A DNA stretch of 64,000 bases from NCBI GenBank assembly GCA_914767715.1, contig OU612066.1:20932283-20996282 (forward strand), given 5' to 3'. Shown piece by piece: positions 37,301 to 49,300 of this stretch. The translations under genes and the position numbers were made by a program. This stretch comes from Membranipora membranacea. Its lineage: Eukaryota; Bryozoa; Gymnolaemata; Cheilostomatida; Membraniporidae. The notes beneath the pieces were generated by a model that was not told where the DNA came from, ran no database searches, and was given only the letters and a program-made list of their open reading frames with translations. The first letter of the stretch is position 1, and each line of letters begins with the position of its first letter.

Positions 37301-40300
37301 CCACTAGGAGTTACATCCTCAGTTTCAAAGATGATACAACTTGCATCAGTAAATTACAAATCTGATTAGCTTATATCAGATGTCAAAGGTCGCATGATGG
37401 AATTGTCACTCACCATTTTGGCAGAGGCCAACAGAAGACAAACATTCGACGCAGTGAACCCTCAAACACTTTGAACATCCAAAAGAGATGACTTGATCTT
37501 TGTGAGTCTCACAGAACTTCTGCTGCTCTACTGTTGAGGTTGTTCTCATGTACTCCTTTATATTCTGAGTCTCATGATGCCAGTTCAACTCAATATGAAG
37601 CTGTAAAGACACAAGTATTCAAATTTGAATCTTTATCACAGGTTAAGGAAAGTTTGCTTTCTCCCTTTACACTTAGCTATCACATCGAGTTATTTATTTA
37701 TTATATATAAAACACTGTTCAAAGTATAGAGGGATAAAACTCCTCAGTCACTGCCTAAAGCTCTGGGAGCGAGTGATAGAGGCGAGGATAAGGGAAATGA
37801 GTAACATCAGTGGCAGGCAGTATGGTTTCTAGAAAGGGAAGTCAGCAACACAGCCCATGTTTTGTTTGAGAGTACTCCAGGAAAAGATGAGGGAACATCA
37901 AAAGGACTTACATATGTTTTTTTGTCGACCTAGAGAAGGCGTATGATACAGTATGTACCTAGAGACCTAATCTGGTACTGTCTGAGGAAGCGTGGAGTTC
38001 CTGAGACATATGTGAGTGCAATCAAAGACATGTACAAGGACTGCAAAACATCAGATGTGACAAGTGTAGGTGAAACAGATGAGATTGAGATAGAAGTAGG
38101 ATTACATCAAGGATCTGCACTTAGCCCTTTCCTTTTCATATTGATCTTGCATGTCATCATCGAGGAGATTCAGGAGGACACGCCGTGGGCAATGCTGTTT
38201 GCTGACAACCTTGTTCTTTGCGATGAAACCAGGGAGAGGATGGAAGAGAGAAATGGAGGGGGTGTTTAGAAGATGCAGGAGTAAAAGTAAGTAGGCCAAA
38301 GACAGAACATCTACCGCCAGCCGGAAACCTACAAAGGATAGAAATGAAGAATTATGATGGAGAAGGTTCAACTGATCTGCGCAGGTATCAACATTCAAAT
38401 ACCTGGGAACCACAATAGATCAAGAGGGAGGATGCGGAATAGAAATTGCAAAGAGTATAGAGAAGGCATGGAATAGATGGAGAGAGCTGACAGGAGTGCT
38501 TTGCTATAAGAAAATTCCCACCAAGCTCAAGGTTCTATTGTACAAGACGGCAATAAAACCTACACTGATGTATGGAAATGAGATCTGGCCACTGACTCAA
38601 AGATAAGAAGACAAGATAAGTGCAACTGAGATGAGGATGCTCTGACACATTTATAATATAGACTGGGAAGAGCATAAAACAAATGAGAGTATAAGGGAGG
38701 AGGCCAAAATAGAAGCGATTGCAATAGGTATGAGGAGGAGACGTCTTCAATGGTATGGACATGTACCCAGGAGGAGATAGGGAGGAAGATATTAGAATGG
38801 TGGCTGAGATGAGAATACAGGGAAAGAGAAAGAGAGGGAGGCCAAAGAAAAGATGGATGGATACAGCGAAGGATGACATGCTGAGATGGGGCCTCTCAGA
38901 TGAAGATGTTGATGATAGAATCAGATGGCATTCTCTGAAAGAACTTGGTGCCCTGCAGGACCGCCACCCATCCCGGAACACGGCGGACTAGGTGAGAGAT
39001 ATAAAACACTCCATATATCGCTGATATTTTATAAAACTACTTCTCAAAATTGCCTAACAGACACACAGCCACAGTTTATCGATTAGTATTTACCTTCTGA
39101 TGAGCAGCACAGAACTTATGTTCACAGTTGAGACAGTAAGTGTTGGCAGTCATCTTGAGTTTTCCACTTTTCTCACAAGGCTCACAGAATGTAGCTGGAT
39201 GAACATTCTCTAAGGCTGAGGGAAGATTGTCTATCACCACTTTGAACTTGTTTCTGCAAATCAAAAAATGTTGAACATTAAACTAAATCAATCTTCCAAC
39301 CATGTGGCCAGTACCATCAAGCCAACCATCCCACCTAGACAATCCCGAAACTCATCCCACTTATTCTATCCTGTCACCTATCCCACCAACACTGCCCCGC
39401 CCCCTTTCCTGGACAACAGGAAGTTTGACGAAGGAAATGTTTTAAATTGGCTACAGATTAATGATGTTAATCATCTGACTCGATTAATTAAAAGTCACAT
39501 GCCTTATTACTTATCCCGAAGCATAGGCGGCAAAATTTTAGTCTGTGCCAGGTTGCTCTCTGCTTGCAGCAGGGGCGTATATTCTAAAAAATTTCACTCA
39601 CTGACTTTTCAGCGATGAGCATAATAATCGGGCGCAGCCCGATGCACACGCCGTAGGCGTGGCGGGGAGGGTGTGGGAGGGGCGCTTAAGCGCCCTCCCA
39701 CCACGGAAATTTTTGCATATCGGTAGCAAAATAGTGCAAGCAGAGAGGTATTTCAATGGCTCACTGAGCTGTTGGGTACTTTCAGAAAACAACTCAATAG
39801 CAGTAGAAGATTATGGTAAAAATGCTCCAGTTATAAAGCACCCATTTGAAAAAAAACTGACCTTGATTGGATTCGAACCCACGACAATTTATTTAGCAGT
39901 GATTATTGGGCGAACGCTCTACACACTGAGCTATTCAGCCACTCACGGAAATCCGTGGGCCGTGAGTGCTAATATACGCCACTGGCTTGCAGGCAGGTCG
40001 GAGCACACCTGGGGGCCAACCAAACCCCAAATATGTTGAATCTGTGTGGAGCTACACAACAATATAATATATAGTTGATAGTTCAAATCAGAGACTGATT
40101 GCAATACTGTTATTAGAAACGCTGTCATATTAGATGCTCTGTGAACCTCGATACTTACTGACAAACCCTACATTCGATCACATCAGTCTTCTTGAGTTGC
40201 CTCCTCAGGCAAGTCTCACAGCATACATGAGTACAGGGCAGAAACATTGGGTTATGGATAAACCCCTCTTCCTCAAGGCAGTTTCCACATGTTACCAGAT

Positions 40301-40331
40301 GTGGCGCATCTTCTGCTACTGAGACGGCCAT
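34303..40331 (-). CDS. TRIM protein B: paralogue of TRIM A (624 aa)
   Basis: Exons: 40331-40159, 39253-39094, 37600-37414, 36784-36588, 36436-36266, 35790-35679, 35382-34645 and 34439-34303. Each has the same length as in copy A and the sum is again 1875 nt, unbroken. All zinc ligands of the RING and both B-boxes are kept. Differences are mostly substitutions: B-box 1 has TFCEPC and CEHKFC, and the propeller has GLRSGSI, HTDRSVCCLGN and GDGHQGSKRG. Changes look denser in the propeller than in the RING, as expected if the C-terminus is the recognition surface; that reading is inference. Introns 1 and 2 hold a MITE and a LINE. Confidence 0.88.
37717..38998 (+). mobile_element. RTE-like LINE in TRIM B intron 2 (same insertion as in A)
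   Basis: The target duplication ATATAAAACACT lies at 37705-37716 and 38999-39010, as in copy A. It shares the 4-bp frameshift after AYDTV. It has decayed further: the active site reads FADN instead of FADD, a short deletion near 38252 shifts the frame, and extra stops appear near 38605 and 38644. Confidence 0.85.
39570..39984. mobile_element. 415-bp hAT-type MITE containing a tRNA-like sequence
   Basis: It is flanked by an 8-bp duplication, GCTTGCAG (39562-39569 and 39985-39992). The ends are inverted: CAGGGGCGTATATT and, at the right, the complement of CAGTGGCGTATATT. Both the 8-bp duplication and the CAGGGG terminus are typical of hAT. Inside are a GC-rich palindrome (GGGAGGGGCGCTTAAGCGCC) and, on the minus strand, a tRNA-like segment with A box TAGCTCAGTGTGTAGAGCG (39933-39915) and B box GGGTTCGAATCC (39880-39869). 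It interrupts the SINE body intact at 21953-22022 in TRIM A. Confidence 0.88.
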
Positions 40332-40789
40332 TTCTCTTATGTGAAGTTGTGCTTCTCAGTGGATCTAAAAGCATGAATAAATGATCAACATAATATTGTT
40401 TATAACAGCACCTAGAACTAGAAGATCAGGGGAGGCCCCGTCTTACCTTCTGTGGGAGGGCTTGTTTGCTCAGCTGGAGGGGCACATTGCCATCTATAAT
40501 AAACCAAGAAGCACATCAGAGGATTACCACAGAAGTGAGGAGACTCTTTCTCCCTGCCCCTCCCAAACAATGAATTTTATTTGTAAAGTGCCTGCTGTGA
40601 GCATGACCTGTGTATGTATATTAACAGAAGGGTGACTACAAATCTGGTAATATAGCTCTCCATAATTGAGATCTCAGTTGGTTGACTATAAAATGCCGCA
40701 ATTTGCTACCCTAATCCCTAATTAGAGTGACAGTGATACAAAACTGAACAAGGCGATTAAAAGTTCAACACCCTAAAAGAGTTAGAGAG

Positions 40790-41085
40790 AGTATCTAACA
40801 CCTTGATTGTACATTCTACTGACCTGATATTTTCAATGGTTTTGTCTTGTAAACTCTCTGTGTGTTGCTCTATCTAAATCTCCACTGCTTGTTACTAACT
40901 TCCTTGTTCAAGCTGTGACTGCAGACTGCTGTGTAATAAGTTAACGGCCTGATCTTAACAGCCTGACAAATAAGCAAAACAAAATTGTGACAAGTGGGAA
41001 ATCTGTGTGGCAGTTTCAATTCTAACACACAGTTCATATGTAATTTTTTGATTGAACTTAACCTGTAAGCGTTACCAATCACTTA
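40790..41085. repeat. TRIM B copy of the ~280-bp 5'-flank repeat
   Basis: This matches 22790-23060 and 23450-23735 (CTTCCTTGTTCAAGCTGTGA ... CACACAGTT). Confidence 0.55.
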
Positions 41086-41935
41086 CTATTGATCAATAAC
41101 ATACAATAAAATGGACTAAAAGGAATTTATTCACATCAGTGGCGATAGATAATAGCAATCAGCTAGGATATAAATTGCCAGGTGCTCAAATATTGAACGT
41201 GAATAATTGGTATAGGTGTCACTGGGTTAACTGTGATATATCTGTCGTAGTGTAAATGATGAGAGGCAAATTTTCTTATTTCGATTAATTGTTACACAAA
41301 AATTGCAAATTTCTCAGCTTTGTTAGGGGTAATGACTGCCAAAAACAATGAATCTGAATTGTTATCGTGCTGATGAATACAGTATGTTCTAAGCCTTAAA
41401 TCCAAATCCTTGAAACTAAACTTTCTCCATCTTCCAAGATCATAACAAGCAACCTTTAGATCCCAGAGAGAACTTCCTTGGGAACCATATAAGTGGAAAG
41501 CATGAACTAAAATGGCAAATAAATCGTAATACTAAATCTTCAAAATTGGGGTTGTAAATTCATTTGGCTTGATCCTTATTAAGTCCAGTGCAAATGTGCA
41601 TAAACAAGGATTGCCTTCTCAGGATCCCAAAGAAAACAACTTTGGCATATTGCTACCTAATTATATACTTGTATTGGCATGGAATAATACCAGAAGGGTA
41701 TATCCAACCGTCCCTGATAAAACTTAGATAGATATAGACATTATCACTACACCACAGGAGGGTATCAATCATCAGGTGAGAAGAATAATCACCAGACATT
41801 GACCATGCCAACCGTTCTTAAACTTATCCACATAATTTACAAATATTGTCTATTTACTGGGGAATATTAACAATACAACATGCTCTCCTCACAGGATAAT
41901 AATGATAAATTAACCCTGGATAAACATTCTAAATA

Positions 41936-42245
41936 CCCTATAGGAGTTTAATTTAGCTAGAGTTTAATCCGGGACCTGGTACTAAATTTCACTAGTAGGC
42001 TTACTAGTGAGAATTAAATAAAAAAGCCCAAGCTGGGATTGGATCCCAGGGCATAAATCTCCATGTGAATGCATGGCAGACACTTAGACCACTACACCAT
42101 GCTAGCTTGCATGCTATAACAAGGTGTACATTGTTTATGAAACTATGGTGAGTGAGTTTAATTTAAGATACACTAAATTTCGCAACCTAGGCAACGACGG
42201 CGAAAAGCGAATCCTAAATGCCGCGAAAACTAAACTCCTATAGGG
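41936..42245. mobile_element. 310-bp TA-flanked MITE with an internal tRNA-like sequence
   Basis: Ends are inverted: CCCTATAGGAGTTTA and TAAACTCCTATAGGG, each bordered by TA (41934-41935, 42246-42247), as in Tc1/mariner-type insertions. The middle, on the minus strand, has tRNA-like A box TGGTGTAGTGGTCTAAGTG (42099-42081) and B box CTGGGATCCAATCCC (42048-42034). The spacing between the anticodon stem and T arm is too long for a plain tRNA. Confidence 0.8.
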
Positions 42246-42499
42246 TATCTATAAAATCAAGTAATTTGCTCAGATAGCAACACAATTATGGACTCACACC
42301 AAGTATCATCACCATATCAACGTTGTTACTTACAACTATAGCAGCCTGTTCATGAAAATACATACTAACAGAGTGGGAAGTGTAATACCATACTACCTAC
42401 TACATACGGTTTGCATTGTTTATAACGCAAATGAAGGCCAGATACAGTGGACAACTCCCCATTGATATCAAACAACATGATTCAAACAAAGAGGTAGGC

Positions 42500-42700
42500 A
42501 TCAGACCAACCTGTGTTGGTGTTTGGACACAGGAGCTATCTCTTTTGACGCCAGCAGATTGGAGAGTTTAAAGAATACTAACAGGCAGCGATTCTACGGT
42601 AGTCTTTACTCCGAACTTATATTCAGGAGTAACCATCCCAACAAGCAAAAATTTCACAGCTGTGACAACAGTAGAAGCTTACTGACCTCAAATATTATTT
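42500..42700 (-). pseudogene. decayed C18orf63-like exon (ILKTP exon), copy 3
   Basis: Minus-strand traces LPVSIL, then a stop in place of the KTP region, then AGVKRDSSCVQTPTQ and a donor. It resembles 31902-32082 and lies in a segment (about 41480-43100) that repeats 31500-32500. Confidence 0.6.
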
Positions 42701-43299
42701 AGGAAACAATCCATTCAGATCAACTATGATCCAATTTTTCTTGCATTAGGATTATTAAGCCGCAGCGGACTCACCAGCAGAATGGGAGCAACATGAATGC
42801 TCTACAATCCAGTGTTGTCTCTCAACACAATATTCAGCACAAGGACTCAATAATTCTATTAGTGTTAGCGACCAGTGTGTGTCATGTAGCCTTAGATCCA
42901 CCAACTGTAAATGTACAGTAGGACACGCCGAGTTTCTCCACTGCAAGTAATCTGTGCTCTTCATTGAACCAAACTACTGCACTTCTACGTACTGTTAGTT
43001 AGACTGTTAGCCCACCTGCATCTCGTATGTATATATATACCCTCTTATCTTTGTCAACAATGAATGTGTGAAATATATGTTTTAGTGAGATTTTTTTATA
43101 TTAATTCCAATGTTATTTATTTCCTTTTTTTTAAATCCAAGATGCCAACAAAATGCAAGTTTTATGCCTTTTATCATTTTTATTGTACCAAATCCTGTAA
43201 GGGTGGCCACTTTTTTTATTAAGGTAGCATACCAACCAATGTAAGACAGAAGTCAACTATCATCATAATATTCCAAACAACATTGCTCTGGTGGGATGG

Positions 43300-44540
43300 T
43301 GTTCAACTCGGTGAATCTATAAAGCATAAGTAAATGATCGTCATAATATTGCTAATAACGACTCATAGAACTAGAAGATCAGCAGAGGCCCGTCTTAGAT
43401 TTTGTGGGTGGGCTCGTTTGCGTATAGTGGAGGTGGGCATTACCATCTTAAACCACCAGCGAATCAAATCCACTGTGTTTTTACAGAGTGTAACCACAGA
43501 AAGAGCCTGAACACTGATTCCAGGGGTGGGTAGAAGGAATAAGAAGAATTTTTCAGTTCACTCATTTCCGTCTTAACCACCAGAAGGTGACGATGGCAGC
43601 ATGTCGATGAGGAAGTATAATTCAGTTTAAATACCTGGGCACCACCATCTACAAGACTGCTATACGACCAGCCCTGACGTATGAGAATGAGACCTAGACA
43701 GGGTTAGCTCTTGTGAGATGCGACTGACAAGGTACTGCTTAGAGCTTAGAGGAACATCGAAGGACTGAAGAAATAATAGTGGAAGCAAATATAATGCCAA
43801 TCAGGGATGTCATGAGGAAAAAGAGGCTAGAGTGGTACGGTCACGTTTGTTGACATGAGAGATATGAAGATATCAGGAGAGTGTACGAGATGAGGGTCGA
43901 GGGAAGCAGAGGGCGTGGACGGCCAGAACAGAGCTGGAGTGACACAATCAATGCCGACCTTTGCTGGCTAGGTCTAGAACAAAGTGATAAGAGTGATAGA
44001 ATAAGGTCGAGAATTTTGGTGGAACTAGGATTCAGGCAAAAACCGCCACCCTATCAGGACATGGCAGTGAAAGGTGAACAATCTTAGCTTGAGTAAGCAG
44101 TGATAAAAGACAACTGAAGGATGTAAGAGTTCAACACAACAATGAAATAAAGAGGTAAGAGTATCTAACACATTTAATGTAAACTGTAGAGATGGTTGAC
44201 AATATAAATGTATTTCATCACCACAATGAGTTAGAGGGAATCAGAATATATAACACCTTGGTTGTACATCCTACTACTCACCTGAATTCTCAATGGTTAT
44301 GTCCTGTAAAATCTCTGTGTGTAGCTCTATCTAAACCACCACTCTTTGTGACTAACTTCCTTGTTCAAGCTGTGACTGCAGACTGCTGAGTAAAAAGTCG
44401 AAGGCCTTATCTTAATAATCTGAACCAAAACTGTCAGAGTGGTCATCTATGTGTCAGTTTCAAATCTCTAACATACAGTTATATCCAATCGATTGATTGA
44501 TGTTTACCTGCAAGCGTTATCAATCGCTGATATAGCAGTG
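43300..44540. repeat. third, gene-less copy of the TRIM 5' flank with a LINE fragment
   Basis: 43300-43450 resembles sequence just upstream of the TRIM start codons (22345-22470 and 40345-40490). 44260-44520 repeats the 280-bp block. No RING or B-box exons lie between. Within it, 43610-44087 holds a LINE tail related to that in the TRIM introns (LEWYGHVC, GRGRPEQSWSD), divergent and internally deleted. Confidence 0.6.
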
Positions 44541-44699
44541 GTAGTGGTATTTTTAAACAATTTTCAGCTAACATATAGGCCTACTTTATCACACTTGATA
44601 ATGATAATTCAAGTATAGTTGAATTGTTATAAAAACTTTATCAATTTGATAATATCTTATGTACAAGGGTACAAAACATTGTTCTCTAACAAGTTTATA

Positions 44700-46180
44700 A
44701 ACTCTATTAGGATACTATTAAAAGATTTCTGCTCAAAGCTGCACAAACAAGGATCGTCTTCTTTCAATGCAGAGAGAGACAACTCTCATTGATATCGGCT
44801 CAATTATATCTCAATATTGTAAAAGGATTCAATGAACAGTTGACCAGGAGACCAGGAAGGGGTAAATTTGAAATAACCATCACCAGTCATGCCAGTCACA
44901 AAGTCACAAATATCTAGGAGCTTCATATCATAACAACATAAAATAAGGTCCTGCTGTTCCTCAGCTCACAAGGCTCACTGCGATGGGGGAAATGCCCAAG
45001 TAAATCTATCGGTTGCCTCGAGGTGGACATGACAGGATCTGTCACTGACATACCCAGGTGTGAAGAGAAAATTGGAATTGTGTATTTAACAAGTTCATGC
45101 GGCTCCTGAGGACATTCCTGTCGCAGCCATAACACTGTAAATGACAAACTCCCAATCAGTGACGATAAAATCACTGATATTTACATCCGTTCTAACAATT
45201 CACATTTAGGACCTCATCTGCTAACCTCACGGAGAAAAATTTTGCACTCTTCCCTCTAGCATTGCAATCAATCATCATATTGTGTTTTTCTGTTTCGAAT
45301 TAGACAACATGAAGTTTTTAAAGCTGATTCCCAATAACGAAACCTTTACACTCCAAGTCAGGCTATAGAACGGGTTCTGGGCCTGAAGAGAGGCAAATTT
45401 GTTGAAACGAAACGAACCAGCGTAATCGAAAGAGAACTTCCTATGCTGACGACACTATGATTCTTACTGCGTCATTCTTACAATAAGAAGTTCCTACTGT
45501 AAATGAAACCTCACAATATCTGTGTTGGTGCGCTAGCAATAAAGCTTAAATCATTAACTTGGGGGTCTAGTCATAGTCTAGATGATAAAGCTATACAAAT
45601 GAAATGACTTAGGAAATAGGAACCAGCCCTCTATCCTCTAGCTCCAAACTTACCGTTAGGGATTTGATTGTAATATATAATATAACCGAAAATAAAAATG
45701 TTGGACGTGCATTAGACTGATAAATGGTGAAGGAGCAAATGTTGAAGGTTGGTCTATCCAGGGAGGGTGGGACACCCTGGTCTATCAATGTTATGGAATG
45801 TTTATTCCGCACAGACAAGGATTGTCTACTTACAACACGTAAGAAAAGAATTATGGCCAATTATTAAGCAGCGCGAACGAATTTTGAATCAACCTTGAGC
45901 TACACGAGCCATTCCCCCGGTCATGCCAATCACGATGCCAGAATAATATGAAAGAAGTAGGCAGCCATTGATATATATGCTATGTTCATGCAAACCCTCA
46001 TATGTGTAACAAGGGAAAGGTTGAGAGATTGTAAGAATTTAGGAAGATAATGTTAACAGCATCACCATAAAAATTGCATCTATTTCATTTTGAATTTACC
46101 TAAAATATTCTTTATAATAAATAATAAATTACTATTTTTATCATTGTGAGAGGACAACTTATAATCTGAATCCAATGTTT
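44700..46180. other. intergenic before X3
   Basis: I see no gene. Parts near 45440 resemble 25180, upstream of X2. Confidence 0.45.
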
Positions 46181-46186
46181 CGAGTA

Positions 46187-46316
46187 TGTCCAACAATTGA
46201 AGGAGATGAGCCATGACACAACATTTAGCACAATGATGACTGAATGTTGTGTGCAACAGTCAGAAAAAAGCAACCGACTAAACAAGCTGTGTTTCTGCTA
46301 TTCCCTGTAAAAATCT
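46187..46316 (+). promoter_or_regulatory. conserved upstream block of gene X3
   Basis: This is the third copy of the block with CCATGACACAACATTTAGC, ATGATGACTGAATGTTG and AACAAGCTGTGTTTC. It ends about 30 bases before the X3 start. Confidence 0.5.
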
Positions 46317-46345
46317 AAAGAAATCTGAGTGATATCTACTTGAAC

Positions 46346-49300
46346 ATGTCTTCTTATAACGAATATAATCAACAACCTGAAATGTACAGAACTGCCATGT
46401 AAGTTTACTTGTCATCCTCATTACTACTGTTAATAAATTTATAGTAGGCAATTTATAATTCTTTTGCAATTATTCATTTATATTTTGGAGGGGCCGGAAT
46501 TGTTTTGGCTAGGGGAAAAGCTTAAAATATTCACATTATTCATCAATGCATATATCAAAAAATAACCTATGCCATGACTGTGAACTCCATAAAAGTCCAT
46601 CAGGTTTTTCTCAATGATGATGTGTCATCAGCAGCATTACGCTTTCAAAGATGATGCAATCGCTGCCTTCTGAGTGCACAACGACACAATGAGTAAGCAG
46701 TACAAGTAGTAGTGATACTACTAGGTGGCTCAATGAGTGAGAGTTAAATCACATTTCATACAACTCAATCATTGTAGTAGTGAGGTATAGTAGGCCGGAG
46801 GTTGTGGAGTAATATCAATGATGATCACAATGGCCAGCAGCGGGATGTGAGTGAACGTGAGGATGTATTTTCATGCAAAAGCCAGAAAGGTGAGTCTGAG
46901 AATTTATACAGAGTGTTCTCAAATTTGAACAAAGCCCGATCCCAAAAAAGCAGTCTTGTTGCAAGTGAAGAAGCTCAGTTATGGTATATTCGATACAAAT
47001 AGATCATCCGGATATAATCACCAATTCTCTTTTTAGAAACTTATCAAAACCCATTTAATTTTCAGAGTTAAATGCTGGATACGAGTCTGAGGAGGGAAGT
47101 ATTTGGGACGATGAAGATCAGTCAGATGAGGTCGTCCGTGGTAAATATCCTAAAATTAGGGAGTTTGTTATTGTTTGGGAGTTATCTATCCAGGACCAAT
47201 GTGCGATGTCAAAATTACTTTTGATATAAGCTAACATTTGGTTTATAATAATCAGCGCGGAAACATTCCATTATTCCGATAACAGAATTAGATTGAACCG
47301 AGTTAACCACCCAATCATTGCAAAATAGAACAGACCTATAATGTATAGGCTATTTTTGAGCGATTGCAGAGGAGACACAACCTGATTGACATGAAAAGAG
47401 ATCAGATTTAGATATCTTGTTCGTTTTTATTGAGATGCTCCCACTCAAAATGGGAATCGATGGTTATTTTTGATATCTAGCATTTTAGTTCTTCCATTCT
47501 CAGATCCCAAAGACCTGTTGGACGCTGAGTTTTCTTTCTCATTTGATGAGTTCACTACAGACACATTATTTACCTCACTACTGTATGACAGCCTCCATCA
47601 GATTCATCAAGATTCTCTTCAAGTAAATTCACCTGACTCGTCTTTGCGAATACCTGATTATCAAAATATGGCACATGATGTAATGTGAGTACATCGTAGT
47701 TAATTGTGTGCATATTCTTATGTGTTTTTTATTGTTATATTATTATCCTCACATCATGGTATGAGGCACACTGGCTAATGTTATTTGGCTTTCTCTCAAT
47801 GGCACCTCTCTCAAATCATGAACTCAAACAAATCTATCGCTTAATAAAACCATGTTTAGGAAAGAAGTAACTTACGACAATCACTCTGATTGCTTTTCTG
47901 AATTAGCTATTGCGGTAATCATACTAATTATCTGCTCTTGATATTCTATTCACTGTAAATAGGCCTAATTGGGTTATTTCTGTGTAATTTTCTAGTCCTG
48001 ATGACTGTTTTGGTTATCCTGAAATGGAGACGGAAACTCATCTGAATCTCAGTCTCCTGGAATTTGCCAATGAACTGATGCAGTTAGAAGATCTCGAAAC
48101 ATCACTCTCAACACCACTCTATCAGATCAACTCATATGAGCGTATAACGTAAGTCTACTTTGCACAACACATCAATGGTGGATCGACAAACTGTCGATGT
48201 AAGCTACATCCCAAAAAAAGACACTGATTCATATTTATTATTATGAGAGTCCAAAGATAAGATACAGATTTCTGTAAGACCTAATGTCTGCCTATGCCTG
48301 TTGTATTTAAACTTTGATCATAATTGAAGTTTAAATACAACACATACATTGTTCTGTTTTTTTTCCAGGAATGAGAACAATGGAAAAGCTGAGCTGTTGC
48401 TAAGCCCTGAAGTGGGATCTGGTCATAATCTGTCATCCACAACTCGTCAGTTACGATATATCAAAGATCTGAGTGTCTCATTCAATGACAGCTTCCTTGA
48501 GCTTACTAACAATCATCTGCAGCCAGATCTTGACAAATCATTCCAGACACCAGCTGAATATGATACGCTGGATGCTATAATGTGAGTATGTTCGCATTAT
48601 GTCGATTTGCCGATTCTCTTTTAAATCAAGGAATATCAAAAAGTATCCCATAATGCAATTGCATTGAAAACATTAAAATATGTAATCTTGGAAAACTCAG
48701 GCCCTATTTGCTATTTAAATCCAATCTAGAGATCTGACCGCATACCAAATTCTAAGGATTCTATAAACAATAGTACCGCAACAACTAAAAAGCCAACAGC
48801 TAAATACATATACACATATATTATTATTTTAATTTGTCATGTTTAAAAAATTTGCTTCTCATTTACAGAGCTGAAATTGTATATTCTGAAGATGAGTTGG
48901 AGAGTGAAACGAAGGAACATACAAAAGATTTACTTGAAGTTACTCAGGGTGAGTAAGATAACTTTACAGATAATATTGCTCGAATCTGGTTATTTCTGTT
49001 GCATGGGACAAAATAAACAAAATACAAACACATGTGTCTATTTGCCTAGCTGACAATAATCACTACATCAACTCGGAAAGCAAAGATTCCCTGATTCAGT
49101 AGGTGACCCCTTAAAGATGCTCATTGCTCTGAAGGCTAAGCTCTTCAAATCAGATTACTTGTTGACAAGGAGGAATAGCTCAATACTTTAACCTTGTTTC
49201 AGAACTAACGGATATGGCTCCCAAAGTCAATGTAAAAATCAAACCTGAACAAGCTACATGGGTGGAGCATGAAAGTAATCATACTCTGTGTGATACGACT

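Noticed and set aside
42034-42099. Possible functional tRNA gene
   Set aside because: The A and B boxes are present, but the variable region is too long and the unit sits between inverted repeats of a MITE.
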